Source: Musicola paradisiaca NCPPB 2511 (GTDB taxonomy: Bacteria > Pseudomonadota > Gammaproteobacteria > Enterobacterales > Enterobacteriaceae). Taken from it: a stretch of DNA of 64,000 nt. The stretch covers positions 1,450,731 through 1,514,730 of the forward strand of contig NZ_CM001857.1 in NCBI RefSeq assembly GCF_000400505.1, in the 5' to 3' direction. Under the pieces are notes generated by a model. It did no database searches, was not told the DNA's origin, and worked only from the letters and a program-made list of their open reading frames with translations. A program made the position numbers and the translations under genes. Shown here one piece after another: positions 16,569-26,551 of this stretch. Each line of letters opens with the position of its first letter. The stretch's first letter is position 1.

Positions 16569-17657
16569 TCAACTGCCCGGCTGGTCGTGAATCTCACTAA
16601 AGAAATAGTCTTTCCATGACGCCGCCCGGTTTTTCAGCACGCCCAACTGGTACAGCCGATCGGCATAAACGTAGGTTCGCTGCGGAACGGTGGTGAAATC
16701 TATTTCCGGGTCTTCCACGATGCGCTTGACCAGCGCCGGCGGCAGTGAGGACTTTTCCACCCGGATATAGGTTTCTGCTGCCGCGGCCTTGTTGGCCTTG
16801 ATGATCGCGGCGGCCTCAACCAGCGCGTCATAGAAGGCGCGGTAGGTTTTCGGGTTTTCATCATGGAATTTCTGCGTGGTGTAGAGCACGTTGAAGGTAC
16901 CCGGCCCGCCCAGTACATCGTAAGAGCTCAGGATCTTGTGAACGTTGGGGTGTTCCAACGCCTGATACTGAAATGGCGGGCTGGAAAAATGGGCGGTGAT
17001 TTCCGAGCCGCCCGCGATCAGCGCGGCGTTGGCGTCCGGATGCGGTAGGCTGACGGTAAGGGTATCGAACCGTTTGAACTCACTGTTGCCGAACAGCCGG
17101 GCAGTTTCTATTTGCAGCGTGCGGGATTGGAAGCCGACGCCTGCGGCGGGGGTGGCGATGCGATCTTTGTCGCTCAGATCCTGTACGGTTTTCACCGCCG
17201 GATTGTTGCTGAGCAGATAATTCGGCATCGACCCCAGCGAGGCGATGGCACGTACATTCTGTTTGCCGTATGTCCGATCCCAGAGGGTCAGCAACGGCGG
17301 CAAACCGGCGGAGGCGATATCCAGCGCGCCGGAGAGCAGCGCTTCATTGATGGCGGTGGCGCCGGACAGCGTACTCCAGTCTACCTTGATCTCCAGCCCC
17401 TGAGCCTTACCCTGTTTTTCAATCAGTTGCTGGTCGCGCACGACATCCAAAGTCAGGTAGCCGATGCCAAACTGTTGCGCGATGCGTAGCGTACCTTCCG
17501 CCCATGCCGTCGTGAAGCTGCTTGTGCTGAGCGCCAGCAGCAGGAGCAGCGGGGCGAATCGCTCGGGTCGGCGCGTTTTTTTCTCCGTCGGCGTGATGGT
17601 TGTATTTCCCACGATATTGGTTCCCATAGTCTGAGTCGCATTGAGAGCCCATTCCAT
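16569..17657 (-). CDS. Periplasmic substrate-binding protein, SsuA/TauA/NMT1-like
   Basis: This is a binding protein of up to 362 residues. After a charged N-terminus (EKKTRRPERF) comes a hydrophobic core, LLLLLALSTSSFTTAWA, ending at an Ala-x-Ala-like cleavage site about residue 53. Mature features (LRIAQQFGIGYLTLDVVRDQQL, GATAINEALLSGALDIASAGLPPLLTLWD) are those of nitrate/sulfonate/taurine binding proteins. The ATG at 17657 and an internal ATG at 17627 are both possible starts; neither has a strong ribosome site. It is the first gene of the leftward operon, divergent from the ComC-like gene across about 850 bases. The ligand is inferred from neighbours to be sulfolactate, cysteate or a related sulfonate. 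Confidence 0.83.
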   Translation of the reverse strand: MEWALNATQTMGTNIVGNTTITPTEKKTRRPERFAPLLLLLALSTSSFTTAWAEGTLRIAQQFGIGYLTLDVVRDQQLIEKQGKAQGLEIKVDWSTLSGATAINEALLSGALDIASAGLPPLLTLWDRTYGKQNVRAIASLGSMPNYLLSNNPAVKTVQDLSDKDRIATPAAGVGFQSRTLQIETARLFGNSEFKRFDTLTVSLPHPDANAALIAGGSEITAHFSSPPFQYQALEHPNVHKILSSYDVLGGPGTFNVLYTTQKFHDENPKTYRAFYDALVEAAAIIKANKAAAAETYIRVEKSSLPPALVKRIVEDPEIDFTTVPQRTYVYADRLYQLGVLKNRAASWKDYFFSEIHDQPGS

Positions 17658-17972
17658 AAGGGCTCGTTGAGTGAATGGCTACACCGTTCCAGGTTGTGTT
17701 TGAGCGTCTCAGGTGTTTCTCTGGTATTTCGTATCTGAACCGGCTTCTTTTCGGGCTGTGTCAATAACGCCTACTGGGATAGGTTCTAAATAACGGAATA
17801 ATCAGCAATACGTTAAACAAGAGACTTCACGCTGATATCGGAAGTGTTTTTTTATGCTAGAGAAGTGTGGCTGGGGAAATAAATTTTTTTGGGAATATCT
17901 TATTGGATTTTAGTTTATTTATTTTTATGAAAATAAAATGCGGATATTTTCTATGGCTGAGAAATACGAATG

Positions 17973-18131
17973 ATATAACCGCCATACTTCACGTCGCTGG
18001 CGTGTTGGTTTGATGACTCGGCCCTCCCTGAGTCTCGTCCTTTCAGGGCCGTAACAAGCTGCGTTCAACTCTACTCCCGGCCGCATTGTTCAACGCTAAC
18101 ATGTTGTCCTGCAACCCGAATTATTTAGGGG
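17973..18131 (+). repeat. Degenerate copy of the enterobacterial intergenic repeat
   Basis: The left part (ATAACCGCCATACTTCACGTC, then GCGTGTTGG) and the right part (CCTGCAACCCGAATTATTTAGGG at 18109-18130) match the two ends of the clean copy at 62377-62490. The middle has diverged or been replaced. It lies in the long interval between the sulfonate-transporter operon and the ComC-like gene. Confidence 0.55.
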
Positions 18132-18300
18132 GAGAAGGCGGCGAGTACCCGGTGATTGAAAGCGAAAAACCTTTTCATCAAGGTTGTTTTCCCGACCGCA
18201 TCCAGCTCTGGCGGGAATTGAAATCTTTACATGCTCCATATCCGCATGGGCTGCGCGTAGCGTTCGCTATTAAAGCGAGATGCCCATTGCCCGTTCAATA

Positions 18301-18342
18301 TTCGTTGTATTCGTTGTATTCGTTGTATTCGTTGTATTCGTT
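18301..18342 (+). repeat. Tandem repeat, 9-bp unit TTCGTTGTA, about 4.7 copies
   Basis: Four perfect copies of TTCGTTGTA run head to tail from 18301 to 18336, followed by a partial TTCGTT. Translated in one frame it gives Tyr-Ser-Leu repeats, but no gene is supported here. It lies about 160 bases upstream of the ComC-like gene and could vary in copy number between strains. Confidence 0.9.
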
Positions 18343-18504
18343 TGCACGCCGTTTTTTTTCGGTTGGCTACGCCAATACACCGATTGAAATATCCGCTTAA
18401 TCATAATTTGTCATGAGTAAAGTCAGAATATGCAGTTATCCACCTTCCTGGGGCGATTATAGTAAAACGACTTTTCTATTGACGGATTTATTTCGGAGTG
18501 AGGT

Positions 18505-19527
18505 ATGCCGGTATTTTCTCATCATTATTTACGCAGTTATTTGCGTGAGCGATTGGCGGAGGCGGCTGTGGATGCCGGCCCCGCCGGTGTTGTCGCCGAT
18601 AATCTGGTGGAGTCCAGTCTGAAAGGGCATGACTCCCACGGCGTCAGCATGCTGCCGCGCTATCTCGCCGCCATTGATGAGGGCGCGCTGAACCCTCACG
18701 CCGAGGCTGAGAAAACCCTGGACGCCGGGCCGATGCTGGCGTTCTCCGGCCAGCATGGCTTTGGGCAGGTAGTGGCGCGTCAGGCGGTGGCGCAGGGTAT
18801 TGAACGGGCGCAGACGCACGGCGTGGCGGTGATCAGCCTGTCGGAGGCGCACCATCTGGGGCGTATCGGCGCCTGGGCGGAACAGGCGGCACAAGCGGGG
18901 CTGGTGTCGCTGCATTTCGCCAATGTCTATACCCGTCCTATTGTGATGCCGTGGCAAGGCCAGCAGCCGCGTTTCGGTACTAATCCGTTCTGCGTCGGGG
19001 TGCCGGTGGTGGATGCCGCACCGGTGGTGCTGGATTTCGCCACCAGCGTGATTGCGGGCAACAAGGCGCGCATCGCGTGGAATGAAGGTCGCGAACTGCC
19101 GCCGGGGCAAATTGTGGATGACCAGGGGCAACCGGCGGTGGATCCGCGTTGGTTGATGGAAGCGCCGTTCGGCGCGCTGTTGGCGTTCGGCCAGCACAAA
19201 GGTTCCGGGTTGGCGCTGGTCTGTTCGTTATTGGGAGCGGCACTCACCGGCGGGCGTACCGAGCGCACCGCCGACGGCAAGAGCAAAGGTATTATCAACA
19301 GTATGCTGTCGGTGTTGATCGATCCGGCGCGCTTGGGCGGCGCCGACAGCTATCAGCAGGAGATTCCCGCGCTGCTGGATTGGGTGCGTCAATCGCGCCC
19401 ACAGGGCGACCTGTTGCTGCCCGGCGACCCTGAACAGCGGGCGTATGCGTACCGGATGGAGCATGGCATCACCGTGGACGACACCAGTTGGGGGCAATTG
19501 CAGGCGCTGGAAAAACAATACGCCTGA
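18505..19527 (+). CDS. LDH2/MDH2-family dehydrogenase, ComC/YbiC-like, probable sulfolactate dehydrogenase
   Basis: This 340-residue NAD(P)-dependent oxidoreductase is of the malate/L-sulfolactate/ureidoglycolate dehydrogenase family. It shows NLVESSLKGHDSHGVSMLPRY near residue 35, LSEAHHLGRIGAWAEQAA near 110, RFGTNPFCVGVPV near 154 and FGQHKGSGLALVCSLLGAALTGG near 230. E. coli YbiC (HcxB) and ComC (sulfolactate dehydrogenase) are relatives. Next to cuyA and a sulfonate transporter, interconversion of sulfolactate and sulfopyruvate is the most economical role; other 2-hydroxyacids remain possible. The start ATG at 18505 has GGAG upstream. It heads the rightward group and lies 250 bases before cuyA. 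Confidence 0.8.
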   Translation: MPVFSHHYLRSYLRERLAEAAVDAGPAGVVADNLVESSLKGHDSHGVSMLPRYLAAIDEGALNPHAEAEKTLDAGPMLAFSGQHGFGQVVARQAVAQGIERAQTHGVAVISLSEAHHLGRIGAWAEQAAQAGLVSLHFANVYTRPIVMPWQGQQPRFGTNPFCVGVPVVDAAPVVLDFATSVIAGNKARIAWNEGRELPPGQIVDDQGQPAVDPRWLMEAPFGALLAFGQHKGSGLALVCSLLGAALTGGRTERTADGKSKGIINSMLSVLIDPARLGGADSYQQEIPALLDWVRQSRPQGDLLLPGDPEQRAYAYRMEHGITVDDTSWGQLQALEKQYA

Positions 19528-19779
19528 TGATCGCTGCTGAATTCACAAGCCGAACGCGCGGGATCGGTTTCCTGGACGGACGCGCTTCTCCCTTGCGATC
19601 GCGCCATATCCTGACGTTTAACCGGCACGCAGCATGACGCGCCGAATAGCCGCCACGTGGATGGCGGCTCGGCCGGTGAAGCCGCAGCAATCACCTGATT
19701 TATCTGACGAATCGCGCGGTAGCGGTTTTCGCGGCCGCGACATCGATGTGAATAGTGCTCAACCATTAAGGAATTGATT

Positions 19780-20790
19780 ATGCATCTGGCGCGTTTTCCC
19801 CGTTTGTCGCTGGGACATTTTCCCACGCCGTTGGAGCCGTTACCGGCGCTGTCCGCCTACCTCGGCGGCCCGACACTGTATATCAAGCGCGACGACGCCA
19901 CCGGGTTGGCGACCGGCGGCAATAAAACCCGCAAGCTGGAGTTTCTGCTGGCGGAGGCGGTAGCGCAGCATGCGGATATCATTCTGACGCAGGGAGCCAC
20001 CCAGTCCAACCATGTGCGGCAGACCATTGCCGGGGCGGCGCGTCTCGGGTTGCAGACGCACTATTTTTTGGAGCGGCGGGTCGATGATTTCGGTGAGGAG
20101 TACCAGCGCTCGGGCAACGTGCTGCTGGATGATTTGCTGGGTGGCGAACGGGTGGATCACCTGCCAGCGGGGGCGGATATGCCACTGGCGATGGAAGCGC
20201 ACGCCGAGCAACTGCGCGCGCAGGGCCGCCGTCCGTATGTGATCCCCGGCGGCGGATCCAATGCCACGGGGGCGCTGGGATACGTGGCGGCGGCGGAAGA
20301 GCTGCTATACCAGTCGAGCCAACAACGGTTGCGTATCGACCATATCGTGCATGCTACCGGCAGCACCGGCACTCAGGCCGGGCTGGTAGCCGGGTTGGCC
20401 GCTACCCACAGCGGTATTCCGGTGCTGGGCATCAGCGTGCGAGCCCCTCGGGAGAAGCAAGAAGAGAATGTTTGGCTGTTGGCGCAGCGCGTATGGCAGA
20501 AGCTGGCGCTGAAGGGCGAGGTGCCGCGCGAGGCGGTGCGCGTCAACAGCGATTACGTTGGGCAAGGTTACGGCATCCCCACCGCCGCGACGTTGGAGGC
20601 GTTGCAACTGCTGGCCCGGCTGGAAGGTATTCTGCTTGACCCGGTTTATTCCGGTAAAGCGATGGCCGGGCTTATTGATCTGATCCGCAAAGGCGAATTC
20701 GGCAAACAGGATAACGTACTGTTTGTGCACACCGGCGGCGCGGCGGGATTGTTCGGCTATCGTCAATGGTTTGAACGGCAGGCCGAGTGA
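19780..20790 (+). CDS. cuyA: L-cysteate sulfo-lyase (D-cysteine desulfhydrase family)
   Basis: This 336-residue PLP enzyme of the ACC-deaminase/D-cysteine desulfhydrase fold would convert L-cysteate to pyruvate, ammonia and sulfite. [20 protein letters not shown] (residues about 32-51, holding the PLP Lys), [40 protein letters not shown] and [13 protein letters not shown] match CuyA much better than DcyD, from memory: DcyD reads TPMAMGGNK and [13 protein letters not shown], and lacks the RAPxxKQEENV block. The ATG at 19780 (MHLARFPR) has AAGGA seven bases upstream; the frame opens at a TTG at 19774. Its stop overlaps the start of the racemase gene. Confidence 0.82.
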   Translation: MHLARFPRLSLGHFPTPLEPLPALSAYLGGPTLYIKRDDATGLATGGNKTRKLEFLLAEAVAQHADIILTQGATQSNHVRQTIAGAARLGLQTHYFLERRVDDFGEEYQRSGNVLLDDLLGGERVDHLPAGADMPLAMEAHAEQLRAQGRRPYVIPGGGSNATGALGYVAAAEELLYQSSQQRLRIDHIVHATGSTGTQAGLVAGLAATHSGIPVLGISVRAPREKQEENVWLLAQRVWQKLALKGEVPREAVRVNSDYVGQGYGIPTAATLEALQLLARLEGILLDPVYSGKAMAGLIDLIRKGEFGKQDNVLFVHTGGAAGLFGYRQWFERQAE

Positions 20791-21515
20791 TGATGCCGGC
20801 ATCTTCACCGTTTCTACTGGGCATACTGGGCGGGATGGGGCCGCTGGCGACGGCGGATCTGCTGCAGAAAATCATTGCCGCCACGCCCGCCGAACGCGAC
20901 CAGCAGCATGTTCCGTTGGTGGTATGGAACGTGCCGCAGATCCCGGATCGTCAGCGGGCGCTGGCCGGAACCGGGCCATCGCCGTTGCCTGCATTGCGGG
21001 ACGGCGTCTCCCGGCTTAATCGGTTGGGGGCCAGCCATATTGCGATCGCCTGTAATACCGCGCATCACTGGTTTGACGATTTGCAGGCGTCAAGCGAGGC
21101 GCCGTTGCTGCATATCGCCGACGCTGCGCTGTCGCAATTGACGACGGCCGCACCGCCGTCGGAGCGGCGTATCGGCCTGATCGCCACCCACGGCACCCTT
21201 GCGGCGGGTTGGTATCAGCAACGCCTGGCCGAACGGGGAATGACGCCGGTGTTGCCGGACGCCGATGAGCTGGAGACGCTGTTTGTGCCCGGCTGTTACG
21301 CGGTGAAGCGCGGCGAGGTGGCGGCGGGCGGGCGTTTGTTCGAACAACTGGCCGAGCGGCTGGCGGAGCGCGGCGCGGAGCGGTTGATACTGGCCTGTAC
21401 CGAAGTCGCGCCGGGGTTGGACGCTATCCGTTCGCGTTGGCTGCAACGCAGCATTGATACCACCCAGGCGCTGGCGCTGGCCTGTGTGGCGTTGTGGCGG
21501 CCGTCATCGCCGTAA
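20790..21515 (+). CDS. Aspartate/glutamate racemase family protein
   Basis: This 241-residue protein has the two catalytic Cys of PLP-independent amino-acid racemases, in IAIACNTAHHW (residue about 86) and LILACTEVAPG (about 197). It also has the family opening LGILGGMGPLATADLLQKI. It resembles YgeA and aspartate racemases. The ATG at 20790 overlaps the cuyA stop (ATGA), so the two are translationally coupled. Cysteate is a close analogue of aspartate, so a cysteate racemase feeding D-cysteate to CuyA is a reasonable inference; ordinary aspartate racemase activity is the alternative. ATG at 20793 is a second possible start. Confidence 0.83.
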   Translation: MMPASSPFLLGILGGMGPLATADLLQKIIAATPAERDQQHVPLVVWNVPQIPDRQRALAGTGPSPLPALRDGVSRLNRLGASHIAIACNTAHHWFDDLQASSEAPLLHIADAALSQLTTAAPPSERRIGLIATHGTLAAGWYQQRLAERGMTPVLPDADELETLFVPGCYAVKRGEVAAGGRLFEQLAERLAERGAERLILACTEVAPGLDAIRSRWLQRSIDTTQALALACVALWRPSSP

Positions 21516-21982
21516 GTCCATCTCGTGGCCGATGTTGGTATGCGCTAATGCGTATTTTAACCGTCAGACCTCTGTTGGCCGGCCCGTGATTATTTCTCCT
21601 GTTTGTCATCTGAACGGGCGGCGGCCAATGGTCGCCGCTTTTATGTGAGCCCCACCTCAAGCCCACCAAATCTGTTCTATCTGAATCAAGCTGGCAGATA
21701 TTTTGCTTGTTATACCTCAACGACGTTGCGTTGCCGGACAACCCGTCTGAGTGTCGCAACACAACGCCTTAGGCCAGCTCATCAGCGCGTTGTAACGCGG
21801 CAATCTGTTGGGTATCCAGGCGCTTACAGCATTAAGTCAGGGTGAGACAATGTGGCCGGGAGCCGCATTGAACGTAGTGTGCCGCAGCCCCGCGGGGCGC
21901 GAATCATGCAGCCGGCACATCAGCAACGAGATACATGACGGGTATATACCCCCGACAGAATGGGCCTTAGAGGGAAACAGGT
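21516..21982. other. Intergenic region before patD with a degenerate repeat
   Basis: No gene is supported in this 467-base gap. At 21895-21953 the minus strand reads TATACCCGTCATGTATCTC then GTTGCTGATGTGCCGGCTGC, resembling the first half of the repeat found clean at 62377-62490. The patD promoter should lie between that element and 21983. No sigma-54 pattern with correct spacing was found. Confidence 0.4.
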
Positions 21983-23407
21983 ATGCACGATAACATGTTG
22001 ATTGACGGGAAATTGGTGGCTGGGCTCGGTGAGCCTTACACCGTATTTAACCCCGCGACCGGAGAGGCGATCGCGGCGATCGCTCAGGCAGATTTGGCGC
22101 AGGTGGATGCTGCCGTCAATGCCGCCGACGCGGCGTTTGCCCACTGGGGGCAAACCACGCCGAAGACCCGCGCGGCACTGCTGCTGAAACTGGCGGATAC
22201 CATCGAAGCGCACGCACAGGCGCTGGCGAAACTGGAGTCGCTCAACTGCGGTAAGCCGTTTCATGCTGCGCTGAATGACGAGATTCCCGCGGTGGCGGAT
22301 GTATTCCGCTTTTTTGCCGGCGCCGCGCGTTGCCTGAACGGTTCGGCGGCGGGGGAGTATCTGGAAGGCCACACCTCGATGATCCGTCGCGACCCCATCG
22401 GGGTGGTGGCATCCATCGCCCCCTGGAACTACCCGCTGATGATGGCGGCCTGGAAACTGGCGCCGGCGCTGGCGGCGGGGAACTGTGTGGTGCTGAAGCC
22501 GGCGGAACAAACACCGCTGACCACCTTTTATCTCGCCAGTCTGTTGGCGGATCTGTTCCCGCCGGGGGTGGTTAATATCCTGTTCGGGCGTGGCAAAGAC
22601 ATCGGCGATGCGCTGACCGGGCATGACAAGGTTCGCATGGTCTCGCTGACCGGTTCGATCGCCACCGGCGCGCATATCGTCGGTAATGCCGCACCCACGT
22701 TGAAGCGCACGCATATGGAGCTGGGCGGCAAGGCGCCGGTCATTGTGTTTGACGATGCGGATTTGCAGCAGGTGGTGGATGGCATCCGCAGTTTCGGTTT
22801 CTACAATGCCGGCCAAGACTGCACCGCCGCCTGCCGACTTTACGTCCAGCGGCCGGTGTACGAACCATTGGTGCAGGCGCTGGGTCAGGCGGTGTCCACG
22901 TTGAAAATGGGCGATCCGAACGATCCCGATACCGAATTGGGGCCGTTGATTACCGCGGAGCAATGGGAGCGGGTAGCCGGGGCGGTTGAGCGGGCGAAGG
23001 CGTTGCCGCATATCCGGGTGATTACCGGCGGCGAGCGTGTTCCCGGCGGCGGTTACTATTTCCAGCCGACCGTGCTGGCGGATGCGCGTCAGGAGGACGA
23101 GATCGTTCAGCGCGAGGTCTTCGGGCCGGTGATTTCCCTGACGCCGTTCGACGACGAGGCGCAGGTCGTGGCCTGGGCCAATGACTCGCGTTATGGTCTG
23201 GCGTCATCGGTCTGGACCGGCGACGTCGGCCGGGCGCATCGGGTCGCGGCCTGTCTGGAGTACGGCTGCACCTGGGTGAACACCCACTTTATGCTGGTGA
23301 GCGAGATGCCGCACGGCGGCCAGAAGCTTTCCGGTTATGGCAAAGATATGTCGATCTACGGGCTGGAGGATTACACCGTAGTGCGGCATATCATGATTCG
23401 GCATTAA
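21983..23407 (+). CDS. patD: Gamma-aminobutyraldehyde dehydrogenase PatD
   Basis: This 474-residue NAD-dependent aldehyde dehydrogenase oxidises 4-aminobutanal to GABA in putrescine breakdown. It closely follows E. coli Pat[22 protein letters not shown] (in part) near residue 112, [20 protein letters not shown] near 146, the catalytic Glu in [12 protein letters not shown] near 248, and the catalytic Cys in [15 protein letters not shown] near 280. The ending [16 protein letters not shown] is also shared. The ATG at 21983 has a purine-rich AGAGGGAAACAGG upstream. It precedes patA in the same direction, but a 317-base gap with its own sigma-54 promoter suggests separate transcripts. Confidence 0.93.
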   Translation: MHDNMLIDGKLVAGLGEPYTVFNPATGEAIAAIAQADLAQVDAAVNAADAAFAHWGQTTPKTRAALLLKLADTIEAHAQALAKLESLNCGKPFHAALNDEIPAVADVFRFFAGAARCLNGSAAGEYLEGHTSMIRRDPIGVVASIAPWNYPLMMAAWKLAPALAAGNCVVLKPAEQTPLTTFYLASLLADLFPPGVVNILFGRGKDIGDALTGHDKVRMVSLTGSIATGAHIVGNAAPTLKRTHMELGGKAPVIVFDDADLQQVVDGIRSFGFYNAGQDCTAACRLYVQRPVYEPLVQALGQAVSTLKMGDPNDPDTELGPLITAEQWERVAGAVERAKALPHIRVITGGERVPGGGYYFQPTVLADARQEDEIVQREVFGPVISLTPFDDEAQVVAWANDSRYGLASSVWTGDVGRAHRVAACLEYGCTWVNTHFMLVSEMPHGGQKLSGYGKDMSIYGLEDYTVVRHIMIRH

Positions 23408-23410
23408 TTA

Positions 23411-23457
23411 ACGGCGCCCGGCAATGCGTCCGTCGTGAGGGGCGCCGTGTTGCCGGG
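23411..23457 (+). terminator. Overlapping inverted repeats after patD
   Basis: ACGGCGCCC (23411-23419) pairs with GGGCGCCGT (23440-23448), while CCCGGCAA (23417-23424) pairs with TTGCCGGG (23450-23457). The two hairpins share bases and cannot form together. They lie just after the patD stop, so a termination or mRNA-stability role is likely, although no T run follows directly. Confidence 0.45.
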
Positions 23458-23510
23458 TGCGGTTTCGGGGGGATGAATGCGGCCAACCGTTGCTTTTTTG
23501 TGGAGCAACC

Positions 23511-23527
23511 TGCCCGCAAACGGTGCA
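23511..23527 (+). promoter_or_regulatory. NtrC-like enhancer site upstream of patA
   Basis: TGCCCGCAAACGGTGCA matches the NtrC dyad (TGCACT-N5-GGTGCA) at 13 of 17 positions against a typical site, with a perfect right half. It is centred about 170 bases upstream of the predicted patA start site, within enhancer range. Confidence 0.5.
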
Positions 23528-23661
23528 TGTTGCGGGCCCTCGCCGCGGATTGAGCCCGATGACCGGGTGACTATTTCACATAATGATTAGTTTTGTTTAT
23601 TTAATGTTATGAAGGACTTTCCTGAAACCCCGGACGGGTACGGCGGTGTGTGGTCAGCAAG

Positions 23662-23678
23662 TGGCTCGATATGTGCAT
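23662..23678 (+). promoter_or_regulatory. Sigma-54 promoter of patA
   Basis: TGGCTCGATATGTGCAT has GG at 23663-23664 and GC at 23675-23676, exactly 12 apart, and fits TGGCAC-N5-TTGCA with two mismatches. Transcription would begin near 23688, giving a leader of about 37 bases. E. coli patA (ygjG) is also known to be sigma-54 dependent, which supports the call. Confidence 0.75.
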
Positions 23679-23700
23679 AAACTTGATTGGTATCCTGTGA

Positions 23701-25143
<1,443 letters not shown>

Positions 25144-25190
25144 ACATTCCGTCATATGCGTTCAGCCCGGTGCTGAGCCGATACGCCAAG

Positions 25191-25219
25191 CCAGTCTGAT
25201 TATTCGACTGGTTTTTTTT
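25191..25219 (+). terminator. Rho-independent terminator of patA
   Basis: CCAGTC (25191-25196) pairs with GACTGG (25206-25211) and is followed by eight Ts. It lies about 50 bases after the patA stop. Confidence 0.85.
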
Positions 25220-25705
25220 GGTACGTTTTTCGGGGATTAGCGCAACAATGAAACATTATATTCGCTGAGTTTGGTTGCTTTTATTGCTTCCCTTTGTATT
25301 TCAGTCTGAATTCATGCCGCCGTATCTGTTCCGGTTAAGATATTTAGCGACCTCCTGTTTAATTTCCCGTTGACCTCATTGCGGTTGAGTGCTGTCCACG
25401 TTTCAGAAGAGTATTGCTATTCGTCAGTATTAGTTAAATGCTGTTCGAATCGGTAGGGCTGTTTTATATCTGTCGTGCTCGTTTTAATTAATTAAATAGA
25501 TATTTTATGTCTCTCTGTAAATAATGAAAATGATAGAGGGTTGGCATTTTTTAATGTTTTTTATTTAATCTTTGGCTATGTTTTTAAATGTGAACGTATG
25601 TGTTTTATCTATGCCAATCGACGCCTTAGGGCGTAAAACTGGTATTTTATATCTGTAAATGTTAATATATAAAAATTAATTTTTTCTGGGGTGGGATAAG
25701 AATAA
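25220..25705. other. AT-rich intergenic region before the putative restriction-modification genes
   Basis: About 490 bases with strongly rising AT content from 25430 onward and no supported frame. The change in composition marks the left boundary of the probably acquired two-gene unit. The promoter of that unit should lie in the AT-rich half, but no unambiguous -35/-10 pair was assigned. No integrase, tRNA gene or direct repeat was seen at the edge. Confidence 0.5.
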
Positions 25706-26551
25706 ATGAAAATTGTCGGGGTGAAAGTTATCGCTGATAGCTGCCAAGATGAAAGTGATTATGATGATGCTTATTTTGAATTATTTATGGCGCCAGTGAG
25801 GAAATGTAAGGATTATAAACCTAAATTTGGGATTAATGATATTAATGGAGTGGATCTTAACGGGTTTAAAAGCCTTTATGGAAGTGATCCCTTTTATTCC
25901 TGGATTGGTGTTGATAGTGACCTTATGTATTCAGCCCATAAAGCGGCTGGAGGAATGACGTCTGTTTACAGACAGATTGGTCTCGGTTGTGAAAAGCTAT
26001 TTAGACGAATTATTATGGATAGTTGTCTTTATGACGACGCTAAATATTCTAATTGGTCCTATGAGACCCAGGCTGGTAGCGGGAAAACTAAAACCCTTTA
26101 TCTGGATGGACGTCTTGAATTAGACGAAATAAAAAATTTATTCGTAAAAAAACGAGTGAAAGAATGGATGACGGAATATTGCCAACGGATTCATGTGACT
26201 CCGCCATTACATGGGGTTGTTTTTGAGGTCAGGCAGGGTTACAAGAGTAAGGATAGCAAAAGACAAAATGGCGATTTAGATAATGCTACTGTCGCCTGGG
26301 CGAGTGGGTACCTTCCTATATTTGCGATTTTTTCATCTCAAATAGATAAAGATCTTGTCTATCGTTATGTTAATAATCGCTGTGGTATTCTGACAGGGGT
26401 GCATGAAAGCGAAGCCGATGAGTACCTATCGCTGTTTTCTTTTGTGAAAAATGTATTGGGGTATGATTTGTCAGGCTTTTTCCTGAGAAACTCCAACAGA
26501 ATAAAAAATGAAATGAACAGTATTTTATCAACATTGTTGAGCGCACGATGA
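25706..26551 (+). CDS. Putative type II restriction endonuclease
   Basis: This 281-residue protein is encoded in AT-rich DNA unlike its flanks. I cannot name the family with certainty. The segment VVFEVRQGYKSKDSKRQNG (about residues 172-190), a beta-strand Glu followed by a Lys-rich GYKSKDSKRQN stretch, resembles the active-site region of some type II endonucleases. It is followed by LPIFAIFSSQIDKDLVYRY. The early YDDAYFELFMAPV and CEKLFRRIIMD stretches also fit an enzyme rather than a regulator. Its stop overlaps the methyltransferase ATG by four bases, the typical arrangement of a restriction-modification pair. A purine-rich GGGATAAG precedes the ATG. Confidence 0.5.
   Translation: MKIVGVKVIADSCQDESDYDDAYFELFMAPVRKCKDYKPKFGINDINGVDLNGFKSLYGSDPFYSWIGVDSDLMYSAHKAAGGMTSVYRQIGLGCEKLFRRIIMDSCLYDDAKYSNWSYETQAGSGKTKTLYLDGRLELDEIKNLFVKKRVKEWMTEYCQRIHVTPPLHGVVFEVRQGYKSKDSKRQNGDLDNATVAWASGYLPIFAIFSSQIDKDLVYRYVNNRCGILTGVHESEADEYLSLFSFVKNVLGYDLSGFFLRNSNRIKNEMNSILSTLLSAR

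Noticed and set aside
18301-18342. CRISPR-like array
   Set aside because: Units are contiguous 9-mers without spacers; no cas genes and no other spaced repeats occur in the window.
18086-18400. 104-codon plus-strand frame
   Set aside because: It is built from the end of the degenerate intergenic repeat and the 9-bp tandem repeat, with no family features.
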